The notes under the pieces are model-generated. The model was not told the DNA's origin and made no database searches. It saw nothing but the letters and a program-made list of their open reading frames with translations. From Sarcomyxa edulis (lineage: Eukaryota > Basidiomycota > Agaricomycetes > Agaricales > Mycenaceae), in contig QUOL01000005.1 in NCBI GenBank assembly GCA_009761415.1, positions 1,178,001 to 1,242,000 of the forward strand: 64,000 nucleotides of DNA, read 5' to 3'. Below are positions 23,855 through 37,294 of the stretch, piece after piece (the stretch's first letter is position 1; every line of letters starts with the position of its first letter). The position numbers were made by a program, and so were the translations under genes.

Positions 23855-25899
23855 ATGCTGTGGTATCAAATCTTCCAAGATGGGCCCGAGTACGAAGCTC
23901 GAAAGAAGATGTCGACATTCACTCCTCCCAACCTAACACTCAAAGACGTGCACGATGCAGTTCCAAAGCATCTGTTCAAGCGAGACACTCTCAAGAGTTC
24001 TCTATACGTGGTTCAACATCTCCTTCTCTCATATACTCTTTTTGTATTCGCGACTCGCATCGACTATCTGGTGAATACACTCTCTACTGGAGGTCTCCAG
24101 GCGTTCAATCGTGTTCTCTTGATACCATTACTCTGGTTTTTCTACTGGGGAATGCAAGGAATCTTGTTCGCTGGTATCTGGTGCCTGGGTACGTTTCCAA
24201 TATCTCAGCTTTTCGCACAATTCTGAAGCTTCGATTTCTGTAGGCCACGAAGTCCGTACATACGCATTGCATCGCCGATCCTTTGCTCTCTAACACTCTA
24301 TATTTACGTACAGGCTGGCCACGAAACGCTTTCCCCGTATCCGCTGGTCAACGCAGTCATTGGAATTATCTTGCATACTTTCGTGTTGGTCCCTTATTAC
24401 GCCTGGAGGAGTACACATCGTACCCACCACGTAATTAATCTCCCTCCGTCTCTATCCTCCTTATTCGTTACTGAACCCACTTCCGACAGAAATCTACTAA
24501 TGACTTGGACCGAGACGAGACCTACATTCCACCCACGCGACGAGATCTCAAACTCCCTGATGGTAAAGTGGCCGTCAGGATGGACTACGAAGATGTACTC
24601 GAGGATAGCCCGGCGTTTACTCTATTCAAAATGTTCATGCGCCAGTTTTTGTGAGTAGACAGCGTTCATAGATCACTTCCATCGTGCTAACGCATACTTT
24701 ACTTCAGTGGATTTCAACTCTACCTATTGTATGTGCCCATAGTTTAGGACCTTCACGTCGTACTGAGTGCCAGTTGTCATGCTCCAGTCATAACCGTAAA
24801 GGGAATCCGAAATATCCCCCAGGGACCAGCGTAAGTTATGCTCAAATCTGGCCCTTGGTCTGAACTTTAACTCGACTGGGATATCAGCATTATAAGCCCT
24901 CTTCGCCTCTCTTCAAGCCCGAACAAAGTAATATTTTCGAATCCACGTCCTTTTGTTTTTGACATCTGCTAAATCTTTTTCATACGATCAGGACGGTCTA
25001 TCATGATATCTAATGTCGCTATCAGTGCTATGCTCGTGACCTTAGCAATATGTGTCTACCAAAAGAGTTTTTCCGCGGTTTCAAAGTACTATTTGATCCC
25101 TTGGTTGGTGAGTGCTTATCATGCTAGACGGCGTGTCCGCCGACTGATTAACCATCGTCATCGTACAGTTTGCGAACAATTGGTGCGTAAGCCCACCACC
25201 GTTTACTTGGCTCTTCTCACCTCGGACTCGTCTACATGACAGGATTGTCACTTTTACTTATCTGCAACACAGCGACCCTACCATTCCGTATTATCGTAAG
25301 GTTTGTAGTCACGCCTAGTGGACAATTCCGAATTTGAAAGATCTACTGACACTGCCTATGCATTCATAGGGACAGTGGACCTTTGCTAGAGGAGCCCTCG
25401 CCACGGTAGACCGCCCGCTCTTCGGCTGGATTGGGCAATATCTGCTCTGCAACGTAAGGGTACCCTGGGTGCGATTGAAAGACGTTCCCGCTTTTTCTGA
25501 TACCTGGGTCACAGATCAGCCACCACCATATTGCCCATCATCTTTTTTCCACCGTGCCGTTCTGTCAGTTCCCTTGATATATCTATTATGAAATCCCGCA
25601 CATTGCCTCTAATACTGATTCGGCTTCATCTGCCAGATAATCTACCGCAAGTAACGGAAGCTATCAAGCCCGTCCTTGGAGAATACTACAACTACGATAC
25701 GACGGTGAGATCGACTTACCATGACGACTTTCTTTCGATTCATCATGGAACTGACCGGACGATCGTGTTTTAGAATATTTTCTACGCTCTGTGGCGTTCC
25801 TTCACGCAATGCAGGTTTGTGGAAACCGAAGGGGATATTGTATTTTTCAAGAACGCCCACGGAGAGGCTGTACTTGAGCCACAGGTCGAGGCTCTGTAA
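23855..25899 (+). CDS. Membrane fatty acid desaturase (delta-12/omega-6 type)
   Basis: Thirteen exons keep one frame from ATG 23855 (MLWYQIFQDGPEYEARKK) to TAA 25897-25899. All three histidine boxes of membrane desaturases are present: HEAGH, HRTHH and HHIAHH. Further family segments are LVPYYAWRSTHRTHH, DRDETYIP, PTIPYYRKGQWTF and ATVDRPLFGWIG. These enzymes use a di-iron centre in the ER to place a cis double bond in acyl chains, typically oleate to linoleate in fungi. Three exons are tiny: 24244-24251 (8 nt, coding His-Glu of box 1), 24708-24728 (21 nt) and 25169-25182 (14 nt). The frame demands each of them. Regiospecificity cannot be read from sequence alone. Confidence 0.93.
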
Positions 25900-28373
25900 T
25901 TGTAATTGTAGCTCGGCACCCAACTATCGTTATTGATGATATAGTCTGATCACCGCTGCTCTTTTGGGATGCTGAACCCGAGTTTCTCCTTTTTCGTTCG
26001 CGTCAAGTCCTGAACGGCACATGTACAGGTTCGACCGAAGTTAGGCATCGTGCCAGAAGTTTGTCTCCCTGTAGGAAAACATCGCTGATGAGACCAACCT
26101 CTCTCAGAGTGCTTGGGCCATTAGTACATTGGATGTCTCTGCTAGCATGGTGCCGGCTCCCTTACAAGAAGTCTACACGAGCCCAACCGGGCCCAACCAG
26201 TGACGTTTCCTGCAACGTTGCAATGTTGCATCGCCGAATTGGGCTTATCCTCATCTCGAAAGATTCGCATTAATGGACGCCACTCTCAGATTTTGACCAG
26301 ATTAGATATGAGAGTCACCAGCTACGACAGATCTTCGAAGAACGTCTTTGCAACTCCTGTTGCATCTTCGCATCTTCAACGACTAGTAGTTCCGTTATAT
26401 ATATCTCACCTCACGGGTCCAATTATTGTGAAGAATGCCACTAGGCTCGCCACCGTTCGCGCTCTTGATATCAACGTCAAATGTTTAGCGGAGAATTGAT
26501 CCTCAATCTCGTGGTATAGTCGTATACAATGTACCACGAGTTCCTGAGTTGGATCAGATAAGATCGCTCCTTTCGTAGATGCCCCGACATTGTGGCGGCC
26601 CACCGAGCGTATAAGGATAGACCAGGTCCTTATCGGCTCGATACCTTCATGCATGATTTGCCTCTTATGGATTCCTCTGCTACTTTCATAACACCCTAAG
26701 ATGCACAGCGATCTTGGTCAATACTTGGCAGAACTGGAAACGGACAAGTACTTGCCTCCTTTGCAAGATCCGCCATGGGCTCCACACGCAAGAAGAGACG
26801 ATCTACAGAAGAGAGGATTCAGAAGATCTTTAGGAGACCAGCCCAATCTTTAGCTAGGCTTAGACGCGGATGCTGAGCTCTTTCGAGGTTCTAGATATGG
26901 GTGGTAAATGCTCAGAAAATAGCCATGTTCTTGAGTCGCATGATCCCAGTGGAAAATCTAGAGCAGGTACGTGTGCAGCATGACTTCACGTGCAGATGCG
27001 TGGGTGATGAGTGAATTCATGTGTACGCACGAGAGCTGAAAAGATATACGCATGACACCGACCACCTGGAAACGTTCATTCACACTGTCAGTGTCAATGT
27101 GTGATAGTTAATGACCCACTCTTTGCATTGCTATCAATCAAGTAATCATGAGGAAAGCTCTGCCGTTATCAATTGCTCTTGATATTGAGTCTGTAACGGT
27201 AATGACCGTGGAATGAGCCGAGAAGAGGATGATGAGAACGAAAAATCGGTATCAGCGAGAGATAGCCTGAGGTCGTGAGTGCTATCGAGAAGTTCTTGTG
27301 TAAGAAAAGCGGCGAGCATCGAAGTGCATGGGTCGGACTTTGGCCAGGTAGGGAGGAACATCCAGAACCATGCAAGAGGGAAAAGAAAGGAAGAGATGGT
27401 CGCGACCTGGAGCGGCACATTTCACTGTCGTCTCGGTCCGGATCCTCTGTTCATGGCAGCCATACATACCTGAAGAAGAAAAAAGACATCAAAGAGGATA
27501 GCCTTTGGGCCTGTCTTGAAAATGAGGACTGTCAGCAGCCTTTGTATGAAACACGGTGGGACGGAAACGCGTGTTTGAGTTCTGGAATATGCTCACAGGT
27601 AGAGGAAGGGGAACGGGCTGCGTTCTCGTTAAAGTTTTGAACAGGTCGAATTTACGTGTCCAGTAACTAATTCGTCAAAGAAGGTTTACACATACATAGC
27701 AACAGCCTCGAATCGTAGAGAGGAATTCGTCGTGCGGGAGCTATTTGGCAAGATGCTCGAACACGTACTGGAAGTCGCCCAAAGTCCACGCTTTGTACGA
27801 AATCCAATCTCTGCTTTCGTTCGAACATCTGTTCATTGCTGAAAAGAAGTGTGTGGAGAACGCAAGCAAAAGTCTGTCTAGAGATTATGAAGTGAGTCTA
27901 TATTCCTTCCGAACGATTCACGTCACCTATATAAGTATTGTACGAAAATTGAAGTCGGCCGAGTAGTACTGAACTGATATTGCGAGGAAAGGACCACGAG
28001 TGCATTTCAGAGTTTGCTACCGGGGAAACGTCGAGAGAGAGAGGAAGAGTTGATGAATTCGGAGTTCCATGATTGCAATCCTCCGAGCCTCGACCAGAAC
28101 TCGGGATAAATCCGTTTCAGATGAACTCACCATGGTCGGTCTTTTTCCCGCGGGGAACATTCATTGGCAATCAGCCTGATTGCCAGACCAGAGCACCCTG
28201 TTGGCCACGATTAGGTGAACCACCGGATCTGTGATAAGATACCCACGAACCTTGTGAACGCACTACCTCCGTCGACATCCTTGGCCAAGTCATAATCACC
28301 TGGAAATGTTCAAAAAAAATCAGTCCGAGCCGTCTTGTCCGTGACGCTGGTCTGAATGGCCACTGTATGTCTT
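25900..28373. other. Gene-poor region
   Basis: No gene is recognised. A 51-codon plus frame at 26701-26856 (opening MHSDLGQYLAELETDKY) looks protein-like but is isolated. Other frames (26061-26499, 27146-27640, 27745-27966) are short, overlapping and without family match. The region may hold relics of older genes. Confidence 0.4.
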
Positions 28374-28913
28374 TCATACTCGCAATAAGCGCCATGTTGT
28401 ATCCGTGAACAACGCGTGGCGAGGTGTCGGCCGGTGAGAACATGCCACCAGGGTGAGACGCAGACCAGCCGTGTGAAACAGCGCTAAACCATCGCTTCCC
28501 GGACTCCAGTACAGGTACAGCGACGGCAAGGTCTCAACGTGCAACACGGAACGACTTTGCTGGTGAACGATCCTCGGAACAGGCTCTTGGGGATCACCCA
28601 TGGCAAGGAGAGTATTATACTTCCAGATTGGCCCTGTGTCGGAAAACAAGACTCGATTTGGATCGACCCTGAATTTTTTACCTGAATTATGTTCTTGATC
28701 ATGTTCTTTCACGCCTCGAGTTGAATTCACCTCGGTAACGTCAACGTCGTATCCTAGCTGTTTCCCCGGAATTGGGGAGAATAGCGCTGGATTTGGCACT
28801 GCTTCTTGCTTCTTGATGCCAGCGTTTCTCGCGGTTGACAACACGCTACAGGCCCGTTGCTCGTCATATCCTATTTCGATCCGCAGAAACACCATTTTGG
28901 ACTGGCTTTTCAT
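28374..28913 (-). CDS. Hypothetical protein, weak support
   Basis: A frame of 179 codons opens with MKSQSKMVFLRIEIG and contains WKYNTLLAMGDPQEPVPRIV and LHVETLPSLYLYW. The central part faintly resembles small basidiomycete proteins with a beta-rich fold in which a W-K-(Y/W)-x-T segment is followed by an E/H-P-V-A strand. I cannot assign it. No splice sites or promoter signal decide whether it is expressed, and the C-terminal third looks random, so the real gene could end in another exon. Confidence 0.3.
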   Translation of the reverse strand: MKSQSKMVFLRIEIGYDEQRACSVLSTARNAGIKKQEAVPNPALFSPIPGKQLGYDVDVTEVNSTRGVKEHDQEHNSGKKFRVDPNRVLFSDTGPIWKYNTLLAMGDPQEPVPRIVHQQSRSVLHVETLPSLYLYWSPGSDGLALFHTAGLRLTLVACSHRPTPRHALFTDTTWRLLRV

Positions 28914-29178
28914 CTGGTAACTGGTTTTCGTGTCATCTTCTGATTTTAACCGAGAACGCGCGGAAAAGGAGTGAGATCGCCAGAGTGATCCCCACGCGCC
29001 GTGGTATGATGGATGACTTCCCGGCTCTCACCCCAAGACGCTGCTTTCACCTTAACTGTATTCATACTACTTGCTTCCGACGTAAAAGGCCCGCCAGATC
29101 TGAAAATTTTCTTCGTACCACCCCCTCAACCTCTCACTCTTAGCTTCAAGTCCATCCATCTATCACCCGTCTATCATC

Positions 29179-30071
29179 ATGTCTTCTAGACTCGATAACA
29201 CCTCTGCTAGCACCTCTATCTCATCGCACTCGCGCTCTCATATACCCCAGACAAAGTCTTGGGTCGAACCTGCTTCATTGCCAGATTACGGCGATGTTTC
29301 ATCAGTACGAGGGAACGCTCCAGCTCTAGTCAAACAATTGAACCAGAATACGTTCTTCTCGTACGGTGTTGGGAGCGAAGACTGCTTCGGGCACAATGTC
29401 GGGAAAAACGTCAAGTTTGTCGAAGTCAGTGTCGATCAAAGAATCGACCGACAGGCCCGTCTAGAGGCCACGACAGTCGCAGAAGTAGTAGTGTCGAAAA
29501 GTATGTACTTTCTACTCCAGAACGTCTTCAGAGGTCCTGATGCATTACGCTTCACTTTATAGACATGCTGAACGGCGCTGGTATGCTACACGGTGGATGT
29601 GTCGCATATCTAATCGACAAGTAAGTTCCTTCTCTCTGACAACCCTATCTGAAGCATCATCTAATCTCTCGAAATAGCTGCTGCAGCACCCCACTAGTTG
29701 TATTGGGCCTGATGCAAAGCACGAATGGCGTTGGGGTCACGCAAGCAATGAATATTCTTTACCATTCGCCAGCATCCCTGTAAGCCACAGTCATGTGTCC
29801 TCCGACATCATGATTCTTCATATTCATTTCAACCCCGCTGACCGCAGTCTTATCACCCACAGTGGCGCACGTCTAAGCATAGTTAGCACATCAATCTCAT
29901 TAGGAGGCAGAGTTATGAATTCGCGATGCGAGGTTAGTTGCTCGTCTACCTTGGATCCATTTCTGATTGGCTAACCTTACTCCTCCCATCTAGATCATAG
30001 ATAAAGACTCTGGTCGAATTATCGCCTCCGCATTTCTAAACAAAATGCAGCCGACCATGGCTAAACTATAA
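29179..30071 (+). CDS. Hotdog-fold thioesterase (PaaI/ACOT13-like)
   Basis: Five exons run from ATG 29179 (MSSRLDNTSASTSISSHSRS) to TAA 30069-30071. After a Ser-rich N-terminus of about 100 residues comes NMLNGAGMLHGGCVAYLIDN, which contains the HGG segment typical of the 4HBT/PaaI helix. It is followed by MNILYHSPASLGARLSIVST and INKDSG-like strands ending FLNKMQPTMAKL. Hotdog thioesterases of this group hydrolyse acyl-CoA esters as homotetramers. The exact acyl substrate and compartment are not visible. The leader before the ATG is rich in C and T. Confidence 0.85.
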
Positions 30072-30452
30072 TTTGCTCTCATACCCATATCATGGCTGGA
30101 CTTACTTATCTATGGATTCTCACGTCGCTGTATTATCATTTATTCATCTACTACGCACACATATACCTATCCACAATATTCCCATCCTCATCTTACAAAA
30201 TTATCCTAGACGGAATGACCGGGATGATGCTTCCCCGTGCTAGAGCATCTTGCATGTAGCAGTATATTGCATCACACATCGCATAAATAGATACGAATCA
30301 TCAATTTTTTCGAGCAGTACATTCCCCATCGGCATTCAATACCCCTCCCAGTAATCAATAAGTACATCACTGTTGTGTCTCTTCGGTCCAACACAAATAA
30401 CAAAAATAAGCCACTCATGCGGCAAATACCCCTGGCTACGATTGACTTTTAA

Positions 30453-33177
30453 TCATAGATACTCGTGCTTGATCAAATCAGCCGCCTAGATTAATGTATT
30501 CATAGTCATAGTGAGATCATAGGAAAGTAAACGAAAAGTTCACCATCAGAAAAAAAAAGTGAGCTGACAGATGCGGGCATACCTTTTCTCCAAGGGCATA
30601 AGCAGTAGATTGAGTATGATTAGCCAAGGCGAAGGGCACTACGCTGACGTCTAGATAGATTCATCAGTAATTTTTGATTTTGGCAGAGTGGTGCTCTTTT
30701 GGAAACACTTACCTGCCACGCGAAGATTCCGTACCCCTTGGACACGGAAAGCATTATCGACAACACCCACCGACTCAGCGGTTCGCATAGAGCACGTTCC
30801 ACCGAGATGCCATACTAATGAACAAAGACACCAAGAATAAGTGCACGGCTTCACTGAAAGGTTTCGCAAACTTACATGTAGCAACTCGGTCCCGCACGAT
30901 CTCTAATAGCTTCTCCCTACTCGGTATCTCTTCCCGCATCAAGTATTCTTCCCAAGCAGGCGCTCGTAGGATCTCATAAGCCTTCTCCAACGCGTTGACC
31001 ATGAGCTCTTGATCTAGCGTTTCCTTCATCTGATTGAGTAGTATCCGAGGTCTGTGAATAGGCGATTCCGCGGCAGACCATCCTCCAGCAGCACTCGTCA
31101 CAGAATTGCCCGATGATACAGGGTTTGAGTTTGACTCAGGGTTGTGAGTGGTCAAAGTCCCCGGACTGGACTCGAAGTCTGATTCCGACCCGAGCGCAAC
31201 ACTTCCTCTCGACCTCGGCGTCAACAAGACATTGGTGACGGTGATGTATGACGATTCCAAAGGATCAGGCGCAGGAACGAGACCGTGTCCGTAATGAACA
31301 AATTGTTCGATGTGAGGAGTATCGGTTCGGAGGAGAGCAAGTCTGTCGGTTTCAGTATGCGAGCCCTCTGGATGGAGATAGAGGGAGATGAGACGGTATA
31401 TAAGCCATTGAAATTTGTTGTTTGAAGACGGAAGAATACACGTACCGACGCTGAGCACTTTCTCCACCGTGGGGTACATGTTGGTGAACGACATCCATTC
31501 GAACAACAGTCCTACATGCCGCACGAGAAAAAGTTAGTATCTCGTTCTCTCTCACAAAAAAAGCCAGTCAGGTCGCGACAGATGCCACTTCGGCCTCGAT
31601 AGCGAAGAAGGAATTTCGAAACGCACCGGTCATCAATCCCGTCTTTGTTCTTGCCCATTGGTCGATATGTTCCCTCGACGTCTTTAGGTGAGAGAACGTC
31701 TCGACCGTGTGTTTTCGGTGGGCGGGCTTGAGTCTAAAACTAGAACCAGACGTAGTCAGGGAAATAGCCGGACATCAAAGAAACAATCAAGAAACCTACC
31801 TCACATCGACAAAAGGATGCTCCCATAAGCCTTGTCCGACTTGAGGAGAATCATGTACAACCTTGATATTATGATGCGATAAGTGAGCGGCGGGGCCTAT
31901 GCCCGAGCTGTTCGCGGGAGGGAGAGAGGTCAGAATGGGATACACAGGGAAAAGGTAAAATGACGTACAGAAGCAATATGTTAGGACTCTGGATAGCTCC
32001 TGCTGTCAATATCTAAACTCGTCTTGATCAGCAGTCGTCCCAACCAAGTATTCAATCCAGGCCCTTGCTCACCACTTCGCGGTTCGCCGAGACCATACCC
32101 AAGGGAGTCATTATACCCACTGCTTTGGGAGACGCCTCACTATCCACCTCTTCGAACACAACTCTATCAACACGAAGAGACGTCCAGATCTCCAGTTTAC
32201 CCTTCCCTGCGTCTGCGTCTACGTCTACGTCCGCATTTTCTTCTTGGAGTGCCTCAAAATACCTGCACGCAGTCGCTCGCCCCTTGTCATCAATGTTCTC
32301 CCACATCCCTCCATATCCTAGCATATCACCATCCTTACCATTCAGGTTCTTAATCCTCTGGAAGCCGACTTCTTCCAAGGATGCGGCAGCGATAGAGGAC
32401 CAAGTGTGTGGACGCTTGGTGGATGAAATTAGACGTATCGGAACACAGTTCTCCACCTAGTTTACAATGGAATCCGAGATGTTAAGTAGAGGAAAGCATT
32501 ATTGAAGACTATGAACGCACTTTCTCGAAGCAAGGAAGCATATTCTCCCATTTGAAAGTATCGCTTCCCACCATTTCAGACCAGAGGTCATAATCGGCTA
32601 TTACGAGTTGATATCAGCATAAATAAACAATAATCCTATTGTACGGGAAATACCTTTGGCACCTCTCGTCCAAATCGCGAAATTAAGGCATGTAGAGCCA
32701 CCGAGAACCTTGCCTTCGTGAGCCGATGTCGAAAAAATCGGAGAAGATGAAAGGGTGTTTTAGCAAACCAGATCATTGTCCCGAAATTTACGACTCACCG
32801 CTACTGATCTCCAACGGCCGTTCACTAAATTGGCCGTCGGAAATAGTCGTGTATCGCGCGTCAAACACGGAGCCGTGAAGGGTCCGAGTCTGCATGATAT
32901 TGGCAACACTATGAGCGAGAGGTGGATGCTGCTCTATACTGTAAATGCCGACTTCAATGACTGGGAGAGAGATGGATATGTGGTCATTTAAGTACCTTGA
33001 GCCTTGTTCGATCAACAAAATGCTGAACCGTCCTGCTTCATGCAATCTTGCTGCTAGAGCGCATCCTGATGGACCTCCGCCAACGATGATGAAATCGAAG
33101 GAAGGAGTTGTATCTGCACCGAACTTGGTTCTGCGGGTATGCGTATGTGCGAAAGAAAAGAAACTTGGGGCTTTCAT
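30453..33177 (-). CDS. GMC-family FAD oxidoreductase
   Basis: About eleven exons run from ATG 33177 to TGA 30453-30455. The N-terminus has the FAD dinucleotide-binding motif FDFIIVGGGPSGCALAARL with a distal LLIEQGSR. GMC signature 1 appears as KVLGGSTCLNFAIWTRG and signature 2 as AGAIQSPNILLLSGIGPA. The C-terminal catalytic region has WHLGGTCSMR and ANHTQSTAYALGEK. No secretion signal is evident, so it is probably intracellular. GMC enzymes oxidise alcohols, sugars or choline; the substrate here is unknown. A Ser/Asn-rich insertion (about 31080-31240) interrupts the substrate domain. It converges on the thioesterase gene, with 381 bp between their ends. Confidence 0.93.
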
Positions 33178-34607
33178 CGGGAGAGATCAGTGAATGGCTT
33201 GCTGGGGAGGTAAGATACGTCCGAGATATATGTCCGGGACCAAGGCTAAGCCGATGGGGATCGGTCGGCTTACTTAGTGGACTTCGGGCAAGACTTAGTA
33301 GTCCTACATGTCATAGTTGGTGTCGTGGAAAAGTAAAATCAAGACGTGCCTTTGATGGACAACATTCTAGGATATTGTTCCGACATACACAGAATCACAG
33401 TCGATTCGGACTACACTCTTTTGAGTACATATGAACATATTTAGCGGCCCGTAAGTCCATGTATTACTGTCTGCCAGAAGATGATTTGCATCAGAAGAAC
33501 AGCGCCGAAAGGAAGGAGAAACACTCACCTCATAGTCACCTGGTCACTATGCACAAAACATCAGACGAGACTCGAGAGAGAAAAGGGAGTGATCTCCTCG
33601 AAGATGGTATAGGACGAACGACGCGACCGCTATCAAAACACGGTTGAGATGGCACATTCCAGAGGCATTGGGAGGACACTGAGGACAGGCAAAAGTACTC
33701 GCCGAGCTGGCTGAAAGTGAGTGGACCAGTCCGCGTACATAGTCTGCCGGACGCAAGCCGGACGCTACTAGTAGTCCAGGGGTACCGTGCGCGGTCGCTC
33801 TCATCCTTACCTCAGTGCTCTCATCAGACACCCTTCAAACATCCAAGAAATTTGCAAGAAACTTGACATGCATGGCAGATTGTACTCCTACTGAGTGTTA
33901 ATGCTATGGCTTTGTAGCCCAATTCTCACCAGAATCACTCTGCGTAAACTTCAAGTCGCAACTTTGCATCTTGAACTCGACGGTCAGTCTCTCTGGATTT
34001 GCTCTGGATTATGCACGCAAAGACATCGACTGCACTTGAGGTTACTCGTACGTGCATCTCGTTCTCATCGCGTCTCCGTGTATGCTCATGATACTGCTAG
34101 TCTCAATTTCCATGTGTTCATCAATTGATCAAGCTCGCAACCGCTTAGATCAACTGCTCAGCCTCAGCCATACGATTCTGAGCCAGAGACTCGTTGGGTT
34201 ATACACTATGCAGCAAAACCACGTGCGAGATCTAACAAAATCCAGATTGAGCAAAACTCCGGGTCAGATCTCCCTCGACGGACGAACTTCGACTTTGGCG
34301 TTTTTACGACGCGACCCTCGAATCTTGGTTGGGGATTAGAGCTTGAATGTCTTCTACGCCCTATCACTACAGCTACAGAATCCACGCGTATGTTGCCGCC
34401 ATTTGTATCCTTCGAATGATGCATCAAATTGCACGCTCGTTACGGTGACCAAGAGTTCTCTGCTTCGCGTGCTCTCACTTATCTACACATGTCTCCGACG
34501 GACGGATCGCGTTCGAAGCACATCTCGCGTCTTGAGGAAGAAAGTATAAAGCATAATGCATCCCAAGAGTCTACCCCAAGTGGTAGACCTCCCCTTGGAT
34601 GTATACC
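33178..34607. other. Divergent upstream region of the GMC and sedolisin genes
   Basis: About 1.4 kb separates two outward-facing genes. Short frames here show no coding character. TATAAAG occurs near 34547, roughly 60 bp before the sedolisin start. No other gene is seen. Confidence 0.45.
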
Positions 34608-37294
34608 ATGGCCACGATTCTGACCCTCCTCTCTTGCACTCTGCTCAGTCTCAGCCTTGTGAATGCCGATCCATCGCCACTCCTATCGCCCTACGTCCTT
34701 CACGAACGACGCTCGCATACTCCTTCCGGATGGACGCAGTCTCGCAGAGCTTCACCCGACACCATCTTGCCCCTCCGCTTCGGCCTCGCCCAATCCAACA
34801 TCGCGAACATAGAGGAATTTCTCAACGACGTCGCGCACCCTGATTCTCCAAATTACGGGAACCACTGGACAGCAGCGCAGATTGCACAGACGTTCGCGCC
34901 GAGCAAGGAGACGGTCGACACCGTCCGGGGATGGCTCCTCTGGAATGGCTTTGACGAGTCAAGAGTGAAGGTAACAAAGACCAAATCGTGGATTGAGGTC
35001 AATGCTACCGTCGAGGAGGCAGAAGAACTTTTACGCACTGATTATCACGTTTACGCTCATGAATCCGGGAAGGAACACATCGGTACAGGCTTTTATTTTC
35101 TTCGTATTTATCGTGTGATGTTGATGTTCATACCTTTAAATGCAGTTAGCGAGTCATACCACCTCCCAGCCCATATTGTACCACATATCGAAATCATTAC
35201 CCCCTCTGTACATTTCAACGCCATCATAGCCAAACGTCGAACAGGCTCAAGCCCCGCTCATGACATTGGACAACCCGGAGTTGGTATCACTCCTAAGACC
35301 ACAGGAAGAATCGAGACCTTGCTCACTGAGCTGGAAGACTGCGATCAGCAAATCACACCCATCTGCTTACGCGCGCTATATGGACTGGTTTACGAGCCTC
35401 TCTCCACACATAAGAACAGTTACGGTATTGGTAAGTACCATGCAGTTTTCTACAGGACAAACTCGCGAGGCTCATGTACCCGCGTATCACTCTCTCCCAA
35501 ACTTCCAGTCGAATATACCCCTCAGGCGTATGTAGCAAGCGACCTCGACATGTTTGCAGCAAATTTCACGCCCGGCCTCGTAGGTGTTGTTCCAACATTA
35601 GTTTCGATCGACGGCGGTGCGTCTTATATCAACTCGATCAACCTTTTGTCTCATCTATATGACCAGGCTATGTACAAACCAACCTCCGAGGTTTCGATGA
35701 GAACGGTGAATCGAATCTGGATCTCCAATACGCCATGAACCTTGTCACGGCCCGCCAGAATATTACATTGTATCAGACTGGTGACCTCCCCCAGGGTACG
35801 CTCATATTTCCTTCGGTTTTGCGTGATAATACTTATCTGCGTAGGGGCATCTTTCAACAATCTTCTTGATGCTCTGGACGGAAGCTACTGCACGTTCGAG
35901 GGTGGTGACGATCCCAATCAGGATGGTGCGTATTTTGACTCACACGTGTTCTGCTTCTAATGAGAATACAGGTATATATCCCGACAACCTTTTCGACGGT
36001 TACAACAGTAAGCATGACTAGTTCGTCTTTCATCTGACCTTGTCGAATCTTTGTCTCCCTGGTTGTAGGTACTACTGATTGTGGGACTGTCAAACCCGCC
36101 AATGTGGTCAGCTACTCTTGCTTCATCGTTTCATTCGTCTTGCATTGAACAAAGCTCGTTTACGCACGCAGATTTCGACCTCGTACGGTTACGATGAAGT
36201 AGACCTCACTCCTGCCTACACCGCACGTCAATGTGCCGAGTATGGCAAACTCGGACTCATGGGCGTCACTGTCTTGTACAGCTCAGGAGATTACGGTGTC
36301 GCTGGGAATGGAGGATTTTGCTTGAACCCTGATGGTGCGTGTGTCAATTCAACCATCAATTACGCACCCAACATGGCTTTTCTGACCTATTCAACAGGTA
36401 CACGATCTCCTGAGGGCACGATCTTCAACCCCGCTTTCCCATCTACATGTCCTTTCATCACTTCGGTCGGCGCAACACAAGTCAATCCCGGGTCTAAAGT
36501 AACAGATCCTGAAGGCGCCTGTGAGCAGGTCAGTATATCTACTCTCGTCGTCTCTTGAAACAAAATCTCAACAACATGATATCGCAGGTTATTTACAGCG
36601 GAGGAGGATTCTCGAACTACTTCGCCATGCCTAGCTATCAGAAGACCGCCGTTGCTTCGTATTTTGCGAAATACAAGCCTACATACCCGTCTGATATCTG
36701 GAATGCCACAGAGCAGAGTCGTGCGTACCCTGATGTGTCCGCTAATGGGTATGTTATACTCTTGTATACTATATCTGGGGCATCGCTAACGAAGGTCTCA
36801 TTTATGAATTTAGTGCTAATTATGTGGTCGCTGTATGTTTTCATTTGACGCTCTGAGCTGATCTACAGTGTCTCACAACCTGTTCAGGTCGATGGAGGCT
36901 TCAATCTAGTCTATGGAACCTCCGCATCTTCTCCAGTATTTGGCGCAATCCTCACAATGATCAACGATGCACGTATCACCGTCGGCAAGAACCCCATCGG
37001 ATTCATCAATCCCACTGTACGTCCTCTCCTTCAGAAGCCTCCTATAGATACTGATAACATTCCTATCCACAGATATATTCCAAAAGCTTTGCAAGCGCTT
37101 TCAACGATATCACCACGGGTACGTTTTAACTTTGAGATGGACTTTGTGTAGTGCTCAGTCGCTCTTTTGATGTAGGCGGAAACCAAGGCTGTGGGACGCC
37201 TGGATACAACGCGACCCCAGGCTGGGACCCTGTCACTGGACTTGGGACGCCTAACTTCCCAAAACTTATTGTCAAATGGTTGTTACTTCCATGA
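34608..37294 (+). CDS. Secreted sedolisin (S53) serine-carboxyl peptidase, tripeptidyl-peptidase-like
   Basis: The start at 34608 (ACCATGG context) gives a clean signal peptide, [20 protein letters not shown]; an in-frame ATG at 34599 adds three residues. A pro-kumamolisin activation domain follows ([20 protein letters not shown]). The catalytic domain has the Glu/Asp pair in [14 protein letters not shown], the oxyanion Asp in [10 protein letters not shown], and the nucleophile in [12 protein letters not shown]. It ends with the calcium-site segment [11 protein letters not shown]. Sedolisins are acid-active; fungal forms release tripeptides or act as endopeptidases outside the cell. About ten exons keep one frame, including short ones around 35928-36115. 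All catalytic residues are retained. Confidence 0.94.
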
